DNA from: Leucogyrophana mollusca
Lineage: Eukaryota; Basidiomycota; Agaricomycetes; Boletales
Reading direction: 5' to 3'
DNA: 53,091 nucleotides
Assembly (NCBI GenBank): GCA_021014945.1
Contig: MU266526.1
Span: 1-53,091 of the forward strand
The position numbers and the translations under genes were made by a program. The notes below the pieces were generated by a model. The model searched no databases. It was not told the DNA's origin and saw nothing but the letters and a program-made list of their open reading frames with translations. Shown here one piece after another: positions 24,308 through 35,116 of this stretch. Position 1 is the stretch's first letter. Each line of letters opens with the position of its first letter.

Positions 24308-25177
24308 CTACATGCTAAATACTTGTTTTATCTTAGTGGTAAAGTCGAGGTTTTTGGCGTCCCTATCGCCAACAACCTGTTTCATCGTAGAACTACTGGA
24401 AGATGAGCCAAAGGCTGTGGATCCGGATTGGGACTGGTTTGCCGGTACGAACGCTATGCTCTCGCGAACAGCGGCAATCTTCAGAGCGGTGTCCAGACCC
24501 AGTTTATCCACATCGTCAGCTCCAATAGGTTCAGGCCTTTTAGCAAGCTCATTGAAGCACGGTAGCAGCCAGTCATTGATGTCGTACTGATTCGCGATGA
24601 CGATTTTATCGACTGCGCTGAGCGACATGCTCGCCAGTTGTGCTATAGCTTTCGATCGCAAGGCGTTGAACCCCCACATCGTCGATAGTTTTAGGACAGA
24701 CTTCCACTCAGTAGTGCCGCGTGGACGCCGTTTCTTTGGCGATCTTCTTGTGGAGGCTGTCAGAAAGGACACAAGCGAGATTGTGGTAAAACCTTACCTC
24801 CATAACTTTGAATCAAATAATGTTTCCAGCAGTTGTTCGAACTCCAACCTTTTAATCCCGTCAAGCCTGATGGGATGCTCATCGTCATCTCCTTCCACGA
24901 TCGTGTGTTCTGAGGTGGGGAGCTTGAACATGTCGCGAAATGTCTCTGAACCCTCCTCGAAAGGTATACGGGGAACTTTAAAGAGACTTTCTTCAACCTA
25001 GCAGGAGACAACCTATTACAATTCGCGGTTCTTAATTCATGGCTGGATGCTCACAAGAAAGGTCACGGTCGAGATGTAAAACCGAGAACGACGCCTGTCG
25101 CCCTTTCCAGGATTCTCCGGGGATATGCTGTTTGTACTGATGGTGGAGACAGAGTCGTCGGACGAAATAGAACTCAT
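24308..25177 (-). CDS. BTB/POZ domain protein
   Basis: Three exons, 25177..25055, 24997..24798 and about 24746..24308, give about 253 aa. After a Ser/Thr-rich N-terminus (1-30) the first splice joins SRFYISTVTFL to VEESLFKVPRIPFEEGSETF, the start of a BTB fold as seen in many Agaricomycete BTB proteins, followed by RDMFKLP and RLEFEQLLETLFDSKLW. The third exon holds TTEWKSVLKLSTMWGFNALR and a helical region (SLSAVDKIVIANQYDINDWL) and ends in a Ser-rich tail. Such proteins form dimers and often act as Cullin-3 adaptors, but no partner domain is visible here. The last acceptor is a tandem CAAGAAG, so two products differing by one residue are possible. The region between exon 2 and TTEWKS is unusually basic (SPKKRRPRG). 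Confidence 0.8.
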
Positions 25178-25725
25178 GTTTGCTATCGGAGAATGCCACG
25201 CTAACGTATATCGTCTCCTCTCAATCAGGCTGGGGGTCGACTGGTGGATGATTGATTTAGGGGCGCGATCAGGAGGACCGCCGTGACAAGGTACTCGTGA
25301 CGTGACGGGCTACGCGTTACGCTTCACCACCACGTGGCCACTTCCACAATTCAATCGGGATGCAAGTAGTAAACTCTTGTCCTTTGACAACGACTTGCCG
25401 TTGGGGAGTTTTCATGGCGACCTCAGCCAAGGCTCGTGCGAAAGTCTCAGCGACGTGAAGGTCTTGTCTTCGAGTGAAAGCGCACATTCACCTCCGACTT
25501 CTGTAGCACCCACAAAGGTACGAGAATTCAATTATATTCCTGTAAGGTCCCCTTTATAAACGCCGTTTCGCATTTTTGGAACAGCCCATCACTCACACGC
25601 CCCCCGAGCTGAAGCTAAAACTCGGTCGCTGGATCTCAGCACAGGCCGCCACATAGGACTGTTTTCTTCGCTCTCTCCTTGCTTTACTCATTGCTCTTCA
25701 TACAATCCTACCCTACACTGACATA
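25178..25725. other. Divergent promoter region
   Basis: Lies between the starts of the BTB gene (-) and the next gene (+). A TATAAA occurs at 25555..25560, about 165 nt before the ATG at 25726. No gene is supported. Confidence 0.45.
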
Positions 25726-26596
25726 ATGTTTTCCTCACTCGACCCGCTGGAAGAGGTGAGCAATAAGTATCGCCGTTACTCCTGGCAAGGACCAACCGTT
25801 TTCATTTGTAGAAATTTAGGCTAGTTGAGGAGGCAAGCGAGCGGCGAGCAAGAGACGAACAGCGGTCACGCGAAGGCGAGCTCATGGACTATGCGGCAGG
25901 GCCAAGCAATAGTCACCGACGAAAAAAGAGCGTATTGGTTTCTCGATTCGGGCAGGTGCGTTCATTTTCTTTTGTGTGGTAAATGAGCTCATCTCCAGAT
26001 AGCCCCTCGAGGGACAAGGGGGCAACGACGCGAGCGCGTCGTCACCTTCGCCGTTGGCGACCGTTGCATCAAAGTCAACTTTTTACCATACACTGGCTAA
26101 TGTAAGTTGCAAATGTTGTTACTATAAATGACAACGATCACGGTCTGATGTCGGCATCTTCCAGCCAAGAAGTGTCGAGTCGTTCATTTCCGAGGGCGCT
26201 GACCTTGAAGACGATACGTATCATCTCGAGGATGACCACCATGTGACTCAGGTTGAGAGAATAGCTGGTCGTCAAACTCTTCCTAAGACAATGGGCGCCA
26301 TCTTACCTCGACGTCTATCTCGTACTCAATCACAAAATGTTCTATCATCGGCAAACACCAACGTGGTAATTGGAGTTTCTGTTGAAGAGGCCACGGTAGA
26401 CGCCTCTCATCCTCGGCACGAGGGTAGTCGCGCAATGGCATATGCCACGAAATCGACAGCACTACGTACCCGCGCTTCGACACTCAGCGTCCCGAATGCC
26501 CAACCTTCCGGGAATAGTCTTATGGCACGAGCGAAAGGGATCGCACAAAAGATGAGAAGAAAGAGCAAGGCTGGTCCTCCGGGTGATAAACCATGA
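25726..26596 (+). CDS. Uncharacterised Ser/Arg-rich protein
   Basis: Four exons, 25726..25755, 25812..25955, 26003..26101, 26165..26596, make 234 aa with all phases consistent. I do not recognise the family. The N-terminal third is charged and probably helical (LEEKFRLVEEASERRARDEQ). The middle is low-complexity Ser/Pro, followed by an acidic patch (EGADLEDDTYHLEDDHH). The C-terminus is basic (ARAKGIAQKMRRKSKAG) and could be nuclear. No membrane segment or signal peptide. The third exon's acceptor (after GATAG) was chosen because the CCAG four bases earlier brings a stop. The gene precedes a tandem pair of another orphan family, but shares no motif with it that I can see. Confidence 0.65.
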
Positions 26597-27135
26597 CTCA
26601 TCTGTGGTGGACTTTGTACGCCCGGCTTTGCAGAATGAACTTCGTCTCCCGGAGCATGACATTTTGCGTGGTTGATCCGAGCTGTTGCTAGGTTCCCCAG
26701 CGTCTGTTTCTGCGGAGGAGAAGCTCATGATGTCTCCTACCATTTGTCCATCAGATATTCCCTCATGTACATGTGCGTTATCGATGCAGATGCCTCAGAT
26801 ATTAAAAGATGTTGAGCCATAAACTGTCAGCAGGTACTCTTTATTTCGTTACACCCCTTGCCTCTCACGTGAACACGATGTCGTGTTTACGTCTTCAGGC
26901 CTTCGAGATGCTTCGTGACATCTCCTTCGAGCACTTCACAATTAAACTCAGGAATGCTCGGGATGCTCCCCGGAGGGGCGAAGGATGCTTGGGAGTTTGT
27001 AATTTCCCGATCTTTCTCATAAATGCATCGCTTTATTCCTGGGCTGTGGTATTCTCCACTGGGCGCCCCCCTGCACCGCTCTCCATTTGACCCGCTTTTT
27101 CTTTCTTTCATCCTCGCCTTGGTGACTTATCCACG
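26597..27135. other. Intergenic
   Basis: Nothing recognised; upstream region of the first orphan paralogue. Confidence 0.45.
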
Positions 27136-28151
27136 ATGAACGTGTCTCATGCTAGCTTCGTGGTGGACAAGTGTACCCCCCGTGACAAGTATGCCCGTAC
27201 CCATGTATCTTTGACGAACTCAATGCTCTCAAGCGCTGATGACTCTGCGCTCGAAACGGTGCGCTAATCATGCCTAGTGATTCCAGTCTGATTCCCAATC
27301 ACTCACGTCGCCCACTTTTTGCAGACAAGTGCACCTTGGGGACATGCTCGACAGCGTTCGAAATCGACAGCTGGGTGGATAGGTGGATGGAAGAAGATAG
27401 CCACCCCCATCCGTCAAGCGTTCCAAACCCCGAAGTACGATGAAGAACCGCTTCCTCGGTCGGATTCAGGAGACGATGCCGATGATTGCTCTGATACTCA
27501 AACAACATCCTTCGATTTCCTCGATCGATCCCTCTGCAATGTTGAATTCGATTCATCATGCCTCGACTTCCTCGACCACCAGCTCCTTAAGTCCCCAACA
27601 GACTCGTTCTCTGAAGTCTGTTGGACCGAGGGCACCCACGACGACTACGTCGTTCCCGTGCTGCAGCCCCTACAGCCACGCATTCGCAAGCGCGTCGCAT
27701 ATTACGACCGCACAGCTGCAAGCGAAGAGGATCCTTACCACGATTGGGATGAGAACTTATCTGTAAAGATCCGTATCCCACCAAAACCTGTAGGTTTTCC
27801 ATGGCATGCCAGCAACGATACGTTATTGATCACTCGCAACAGCTTCCTAAAATCCCTGAGCGATCCATGTCACCAGCCTCTCCGAAGTCGAGTACATCCT
27901 CGTCCTCGTCACTGAGTTATCAGGACGCAATGCTCGCGGTCTTGGAGTCACGCATACTCTCGTATAATCCAAAAGACTCCGTCCAATTCTTCCCGGTACC
28001 CATACAGCGCATCCAGCAAGTCGAGCTTCTCCGGAAGAACTCGACTGAGGCGCCTTCTATTGATTCTACGTCGTCGAACGGAACGTTGCGACGTATTTCA
28101 AACGCTTGCTCGACGCTGGCCACTCGCTCCCGAGCGAAATCATCTGCGTAA
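27136..28151 (+). CDS. Orphan protein, tandem paralogue 1
   Basis: Exons 27136..27258, 27325..27789 and 27843..28151 encode 298 aa. The family is not known to me. It shares gene structure (three exons, both introns phase 0) and four blocks with the gene at 28692: an N-terminal VDKCTPRDKYART; a Trp/Lys-rich stretch at the start of exon 2 (STAGWIGGWKKIATPIRQAF); VPVLQPLQPRIRKRVAYYDR running into DPYHDWDENLSVK at its end; and LAVLESRILSYNPKDSVQFF in exon 3. No signal peptide or membrane helix. The region between blocks is acidic and Ser-rich and probably unfolded. The tail is Ser/Arg-rich. The strongest block (YYDRT...DPYHDWDENLS) looks like a binding motif rather than a catalytic one; that is inference. 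Confidence 0.75.
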
Positions 28152-28691
28152 TATCGCACCTCATTTCTGTGGAGTTAATTTATCGCTGCACCTTCATAAC
28201 TTCCACCCTTCCTTTATATGCTAGTTCTCCAAAACCTCACGCCCAGAGGTGTAAACACACCCACCGGCGTCGTCGCTGGTACGTACGGCGCTCCTGTCAC
28301 TCTTTTGACTATACCCTTTCAGATTGTATATTCCATACCCCATTATTTGCCTGTTGTAGAAGCCTTGCTACCTGTTCTACGAGTCGTATCATATGGATCC
28401 GCTCTCTCTGCGCGCAGCCTGGAATTTCACCAGTGATGGCAAGCAACTTCTGCACCTCGAAGACTCCACACTATCGCCCGCAGTGAGGCACGCACGAAGT
28501 CTCTGGAAGAACTATCACGAGGCTCCGCCGTATGCGCGATAAGTGCTTCCCCGAGAGCGTTCCACGGAGTCCGGGTCATTAAGCAGGCGCTATGTCTGTG
28601 ATAAAGGCTTCAGGTCCCGCTGAGTACGCTCCCTCCAACTCGGTCCAGTTATATTTTCTAGTCAGTGATTCACAGTGATGTGCTCACCGCG
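28152..28691. other. Spacer between tandem paralogues
   Basis: No gene seen; holds the upstream region of paralogue 2. Confidence 0.45.
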
Positions 28692-29719
28692 ATGAATGTA
28701 TCGCAAGTCAGCCTTGCGGTGGATAGATGTACCCCTCGCGACAGATATGCCAGAACTGATCTTCCCCCGACTAGCTCGGTGCCCTTCCCCTGCGTTGACC
28801 CTACAGGCCAAACTAGTCAACTTGAAGACTTTGCGATCGAGACGGTGCGTCTAACTAGATCCACTTCCCTTTGAGTCTATCATTTATCCGTATCGTTAGT
28901 TGACTTCTCCTTGGGAGCGGGGTACAGGGTCAGGCGCTCGAAGGCGCTTCCGTTCGTCAGGAGAATGGATAAGTGGACGGAAGGCATCTTCAATAACGCT
29001 ACCTCGGTTTGGCTCGGATGGTGAATCTGAATCCAGTGTCCCAGAAAACCAGTCTGAGCGTTTTGGGGTCGCCAAATTCCTTCCCTTGCGTCTCAACTCT
29101 CTCGATCATCAGCCTCGCCTTGTCCTGTCCCCACCCGACTCGCCCCAACCTTCGGAATGCTCCTCGTCAACAGGGACATCTGACGAATCTGGCGTTCCAG
29201 CACTCCAGCCCCTTTCCCAACGCATTAGCAAAGGGCCCGGATATTATGACAGGACAGTCATGGACGGATGCGATCCTTATCATGATTGGGACGAGAACCT
29301 GTCTTTGAAGGTCCCTCATAAGTTTGTGAGCCGCCCCAATGCCAGTACGTGATATCGATCATTGATAGGTTCATTGCCGGTACCACAAGCTTCCTCGACT
29401 TTCCATTAAACTACTCCGAACCTCGCCGAAGTCAAGCACGTCCCCCCCGTCACCGATTGACCGGAATACAATACTCGCGAGCTTGGAATCCCATATTCTA
29501 TGTCTCAACCGCAACGACTCTGTCCACTTTTTCCCCATCCCTGTACAGCGTCGCGGAGAATGTATCGAGCAGCTACGCAAAACTTCCACTAACATCTCCT
29601 CCACTATTTCGGGTGCGTCTGCCAGTACACTGAAACGTGTCTCGAGCGTTTGTTGTACCGTGGGGAGAAGAACAATATCCAGAGTGAGATCTACCGCTGG
29701 CAGGTCCGGATTTCAATAG
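28692..29719 (+). CDS. Orphan protein, tandem paralogue 2
   Basis: Exons 28692..28844, 28900..29325 and 29390..29719 encode 302 aa, with the same three-exon, phase-0 layout as the upstream gene. Conserved blocks are VDRCTPRDRYART, VPALQPLSQRISKGPGYYDR with DPYHDWDENLSLK, and LASLESHILCLNRNDSVHFF followed by PIPVQR. Between them the two proteins differ greatly and exon 2 is shorter here, so the duplication is not recent or the linkers evolve fast. The third-exon frame starts LPRLSIKLLRTSPKSS and ends in a basic, Ser-rich tail. No known domain, signal peptide or membrane helix. The retained frames and splice sites in both copies argue that both are under selection. Confidence 0.75.
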
Positions 29720-31087
29720 TCCTTGAAAGCTTCGCCCTGTATGTGTAGCTCTCATAACGCTCTGTTATCGCGATGACTGCCTAGCAAGACAATCCTGCCT
29801 GTTAATGTTCCTCCATACCCCTTTGATAATAATATCCTGTCCTTCTTTTGACGCTTTGATGATCCCTTTTGCAGACTGCTCTGTATACCCTCTTTATCTC
29901 CTCACGTATGCTTGTGATTGTTTAGTCGAGGATCTTACTCATATATTACGCATTCTAGAATTCCGCCGTGACCTTCGTTCAACTGTTGCTATCGTTGTTG
30001 CCACTATTGCGCCCACTGTGGCAAATTTAAAAACTTACCTGACGCCAGACTCTTGCACGTCATTTCCATTTATCCACCAGGAGTATGTAGTAACGTCTCG
30101 GGGAGCAGGTCCGGGATTCGAGAACACAGTTGATTGTTCGATTGTGGCGTTAGGTCCTGAGCCCGTCTAGCTCCGATTCCAAGTCGCGAACAGAATGAAC
30201 CCCGAGCGTGACCTAGACTGCCCTGAGGTTCATGATTGTCGATGGTTTCTGCTATCATTGCCTGGCGACCGATGATACCATTATGATTTAGGTTAATCCT
30301 GAGCTGCTCGGGGGACTGGATGTCTGAAAGGAAGGGGCCATCGGCGCTGGTAAGGCGAACTGAGGGCATTGAGAGGCCTTCAATGACCATATTCAGCACA
30401 TAACGGGAAATAAAGGTTATGATACGATACATACGCGATCTTGATGGAAAGCGATCGAAGCGCTGCTAAGGGGGTGGTTGCAGGTGGTTGCAGGAAGATA
30501 TGGGACCTACTGACGTGTCAGCCCCATTCGTTGTCGTGACTCGTGAGCACACGCATCGAAAAACACATTATTCTCTGAAAAGAGTCCTTATAAGTGCAGT
30601 CATCAAATATTATTACCAGTTCAAATGAAGAGAGTGAGAGTAAGTCAGAGGGAGACTCCATGAACTGTGACATGTGAACGCGTGAACCGCGGCCAGTGGT
30701 AAATGGGACTAACGGGCTATCATTTACTGTATATTCCCTGTTCTTCCCCAAGATTCGAAGGTTCCGAACAACCCTCCGAGCAATTTTGCGGGTGATGCAG
30801 GGAAACACTGGTTCAATTCGCCGACGCCTACGTATGAGTGGTTCATCTGACCCCATCAGTACCGTAGCCCAGCCTTGAAGCTTGAAGGCTGAGATACTCA
30901 GCTTGAACGTTTGCGGCGAAGAGGATATGCTCCTGGTTGGAAGATATGATATCCCGTAAGCAAACAGACCAGTTTCGAATAGTCGTCAATTTCCTTGGCA
31001 GAAGGCCTAGAAAAAATCACGACACAGCCAAGACGCGTTCTTCAAGTTGGCCAATGGCGAGTTGGCACCATACATCCATGTCTCACT
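29720..31087. other. Intergenic, 1.4 kb
   Basis: Several open frames under 125 codons, none with family motifs or splice partners. Nothing else recognised. Confidence 0.45.
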
Positions 31088-32458
31088 ATGCAAGAACTGT
31101 TGTTCACAATTTTCACCCGGCTACAAACAAAACAATCACTTTCTGTTCGCACGAACGTGTAAAACTTTTGAAATGTGGCCTGCACCGGATCTGCTAAGTA
31201 TACGCAGAAGTGGGAGTGCTCGTATAGCTTTGCCGAGGGATCTATGGACATAGCCAGTCTTGGTGGGCCTATGGTGAGCAGATCTTATTATCACAGGATA
31301 GAGTAAACTCAGTGTGATTCAACGTCGAGCCGTTTCGGCAGCCTATGCATGCCAGTTATTCATCCTCCAAAGCTATGCTTGTCGCGTCTGGTCACTCCGT
31401 TTTGCAGGCCCGGGACACGAGGATTGTCTTGGGATCAAAGACTATGTCTTCCAAATGCTTTGCTTTCCGCCCTCGGGGCCCCTCTTTCCCAATATGAAAT
31501 GACTGGGGTGGAGGTCCAGTTAAGAGGCCGCTGTCCCTTCGATCCGCTTCATTCTCGGTCCAACGGCTGCGACCTTCTCCGCAGACTTCGTGCCATCGAT
31601 GCTGTGGGCATCCATTAATGCAATGTACCCACCCATGACTACCTTCGAATTCTCCACGAAAGCATATCTACCCTCGTATCTTCACAAGGATAGGGTCCGT
31701 GCTGTTCCAGAGCTTGTCTCCCTTTGGGAACACCTTGAAACTCTTTCATGTAATGAGCCTACACTGCAGGCAATCTTGCATCTTGTTCGTCTGCCTTCGT
31801 TAAAGTCATCGTCTCTTTATACGACAGATATTCCGCAAAATGCGGCACTCGATCTCGGACCAATGGCGTTCTGCCACCTTTGTCACCTTGAACTGCATGC
31901 GCACACCCGTCTGACGGACAGCAGACCTTTTTGACGTGGTCTCCAACAACTCCCTTCGATTGACATCTTTGGGAATCACCGCCCTGCGTTCACTGGGACC
32001 CACATGATCTGTTCATCTCTTGCTCTGATTCCCACTCGAGGCTCATACTGGGATATGGAAAATGTCACCACTCCTGAACCACAGGACTGGCAACGATGAT
32101 AATGAACTTGCCATCTTTCTATTGCCCATCGCACTTCTGGCCCACTGAGTTCCAGCTCAGCATCACATTCACAGGCATCGTCCCTCTCTTGGCGCACTAC
32201 CCAGGTTTCCACACGCTGTCGCTTGTCAATGACGCGACAACAATCGTTGTACCTCCCGTGAGGCCAGGGAACAGCGTGCGCGACTCCCGTATATGATCAC
32301 CGGAGCTTTGAGACTTCCCGATCGACTCCCCAATCGCCATCCTATGTCGCAGCCTTCCTATCCGCTATTTTGCTCGTGTCAGTCAGATATCAGCGTTCGG
32401 CGACTTGCTTGAAGAATGCGTTAACGCACGAAAGTATCGGACAAGGTGGCCGCACTGA
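31088..32458 (+). pseudogene. F-box/LRR protein pseudogene
   Basis: Fragments of the Agaricomycete F-box/LRR family lie in order on the plus strand but in different frames with internal stops. An F-box-like ELLFTIFTRLQTKQSL is at 31090-31140, and VCKTFEMW follows in another frame. VFQMLCFPPSGPLFPNMK comes next, then a TGA at 31499 and a TAA, before EAAVPSIRFILGPTAATFS. The run SLWEHLETLSCNEPTLQAIL with LHLVRLPSLKS follows at 31720-31800. FTGIVPLLAHYPGFHTLSL appears at about 32170-32230, then RPGNSVRDSRI, a stop, and DFPIDSPIAIL in the last part. The intact gene would have been an SCF ubiquitin-ligase substrate adaptor. At least four lesions make it a clear pseudogene. Confidence 0.65.
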
Positions 32459-35116
32459 TGAGGGCCTTTGTCTTGGCGAGGAGGCAGGGAAGACGGTGGA
32501 GAGAATTTGGAGATGACGGGGACAGGTGGGACAGTAACTCGTCTGGATCATTGGTCCCGGACTACTCCCGCCTGAACGTCCTTTTTTTTGGTAACAACTC
32601 TTGCCTGAAGTTAATTGCCAGGCAACATCCTGCGCTTCGGGCTGCGGTTCATTTTTTGCTGCTGTTGGCCTGGACGGGCTCCGCGTATAGGCACAAGATG
32701 TTTATTAAATTCGACCATCAACCAAGTGCGAATAACGAGGGGGAAAAATGCCGATGAGAAGGGCCCCTCCATCTCGTGGCGAACACGATACAGTCAACGT
32801 TTCTTTCTGAATGGTGCGAGCAAATCAGGTCCCACTCTCTTCCACAAATCCGGCCGTATCGCAGTGGACATAGCGACCTTTCCATGCCATCCGCGGCGGC
32901 GGTCGACATTATGTCCCTATGCAATGGAGGAACCTCCGGTTTGTACCTGGTTCCTAGTGGCGTTACCGCTATGCGTGCGATCGGACGCAAATCCACACTT
33001 GAGGCGAGACGAAAGCCGTATCCAAACCGACTCGTGGCTGGTAGGGACCACGTTATCCCCCTGACATCAGGCCACGATATACATAGGCTGCTGCGGGATA
33101 GCTTATACATATATCGGCGGGCTGTGGCCGACATCGGGTTATCGATGACCTGTGATCGACACTCTCGGCCTCGCACACTGCACCTGCAAGGTCTGAGCTA
33201 AACGTGTTTTTGTCCTTACGGGTAGTTCCACGGGCGGCTGCCTATGTTTAGGCCTTTAAATTCTCGTGCCAGCCTCATAATCCAGCATGTATTTGCGACG
33301 AACTTTGTGGTGAAACTCTCGCGGGAGGACCACAGGTAAAAGTGGCAATGGCCGCGATAAGGATGATATTTTTGGCGTTGGTGCGAGCTACGGAGCCAAG
33401 ATTGGCGCTTGAGGGAGCAAAATTTGGGGTAGGGAACGTTTTTGGCGCTCGTCATTCGGAGGCTTTTGCGTGGTTGGCGTGGTTGGTTGAATATTCCAAG
33501 CTCCGGGAAGGGTTAGGCGACATGGTTCTGTAATGTCTTCTGTCGTCAGACCACAAGGATTTGTTCTTGGGTTTCCTTCTTGTTCTTTGATCGCATGTGC
33601 TACCGCACAAGAATGACGGCATGTACACGAACAACCCAAGCATGACATCGGTGTCAGTACTAGTGTGATAGCTTCGGGTCCCACGCACGCAATGCAAGCC
33701 ACGAACGAACACTGGCCACACAAGCTATTCACGTCATGGTTTCCGAGCTATTTCTTGTACTCGAAGTTTGATGGATAAACGCGAAAGTGCGGGAACTCTC
33801 CGAACCGGCATTCTAGGTTATAGGCCCAACAAACATTTGCGGCGCGACTCGGCGTCTGCCATCGGGGATGGCACCGACAAGGAGGTGGTGAGCAATCACC
33901 CATGCTGGGCGATCGACGCCTACAGGAACAGCAATTAAACCAAGCATCTGCCCAGTGCCTGCAGGAGGCTGAAAACGCTTATCAGGGCCGTGCAGCTGTG
34001 CAGCAAGACCGAACTTTGGAACTGGCCTCGTTTATACGGCGAACCGCCGGCTGAGGCAGTACGAATGAAACTGTGGTTCGTGAATGGAGAAATGAGGACC
34101 TCTTCCCTGACGCACTGAAGAAATGAGGTGCAAGATGTGCCACCGACCTGTCAGATAAGAAGAAAAGACAGGCCATCAGAAAGAGTTTGATTTGGCGATG
34201 GGGACTTCATCCATCGATGGTGTTCGTTCCAGGCCGTACACGGTTCAATGACGATGCAAAAAGAAAAAAAATCGGCTACCTCCTACCAGTGCCACTCAAC
34301 AACAGTCGACAGCATGGTGCGAGTAAGGTGCCTGCCTGGAAGCGAACAATTGGCCAATAGCCTCGGAGAGAGTCGGGGCTGTGACAGCTTTTGAAGTATA
34401 CACCTCAATGGTAACAAATCTGCACCTATTGACGAAACGTGCCCAGAAGTGAACTATACCAGGAGACGGCGAATCCCAGATAGACCAAGATAAACAAAGG
34501 AGCGTCTCTACAAGGACGTTGATATGGTCCCGCTCTTCACGCTGGACACCAGGCACACCAGACATTCCATGTCAAATGAAAAACCTTGCTTGCATGCGAG
34601 TGACACTGGCCGCAGCGTGTGTCCATTTGCGTGCCTCAGGGCAAAACCGTGAACTAAAAACGAGTTCATCGTATTGCCCCTCAGACACGACTGTATGAAC
34701 GCCTAGGCATTATCATTGCGAGTGTCGGGGAAAATGTTCCTCGAGTGTCGAAAGAAAAGATGCATCCATACCCGCCGGATATGCGCCGGTAAACGGATGT
34801 GTATGCCTATAGTGGGAAATACAATGAGCGAAAATAGAAATAAACCAAGGAGTGAAAATGAAAAAAGGACGAAAATATGAATCAGGAACTGGACTTGATG
34901 TGCCTGAGAAATGTGATTGGTTCACCACTGATCCTTAGTGGTCCCCCAGTGTGCTCCCACCGCACCCAAGTCCTTTTCCCTTCCCTTTCCTTATACCCTC
35001 AGCAGCTCCAAGCTGTCCGTCGTATCCGACGTCGAGTTCGTCGTCGTCGCTAGTGCTGACACACCTGTAGTAGTCGTCGCAGGGCCTCAGCTCACTATTC
35101 ACTAGCAGCAGGAACC
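32459..35116. other. Longest gene-poor stretch, 2.7 kb
   Basis: I see no family motif, mobile element end, or RNA. Overlapping open frames of up to 150 codons at 32600-33200 occur on both strands and look like chance. The last about 200 nt before 35117 are the OPT gene's promoter and leader; they contain pyrimidine-rich and CGTCGTC runs. Confidence 0.45.

Noticed and set aside
32615..33201. Overlapping plus- and minus-strand frames of 140-150 codons
   Set aside because: Both strands are open at once, there is no start context, no splice partner and no family motif.
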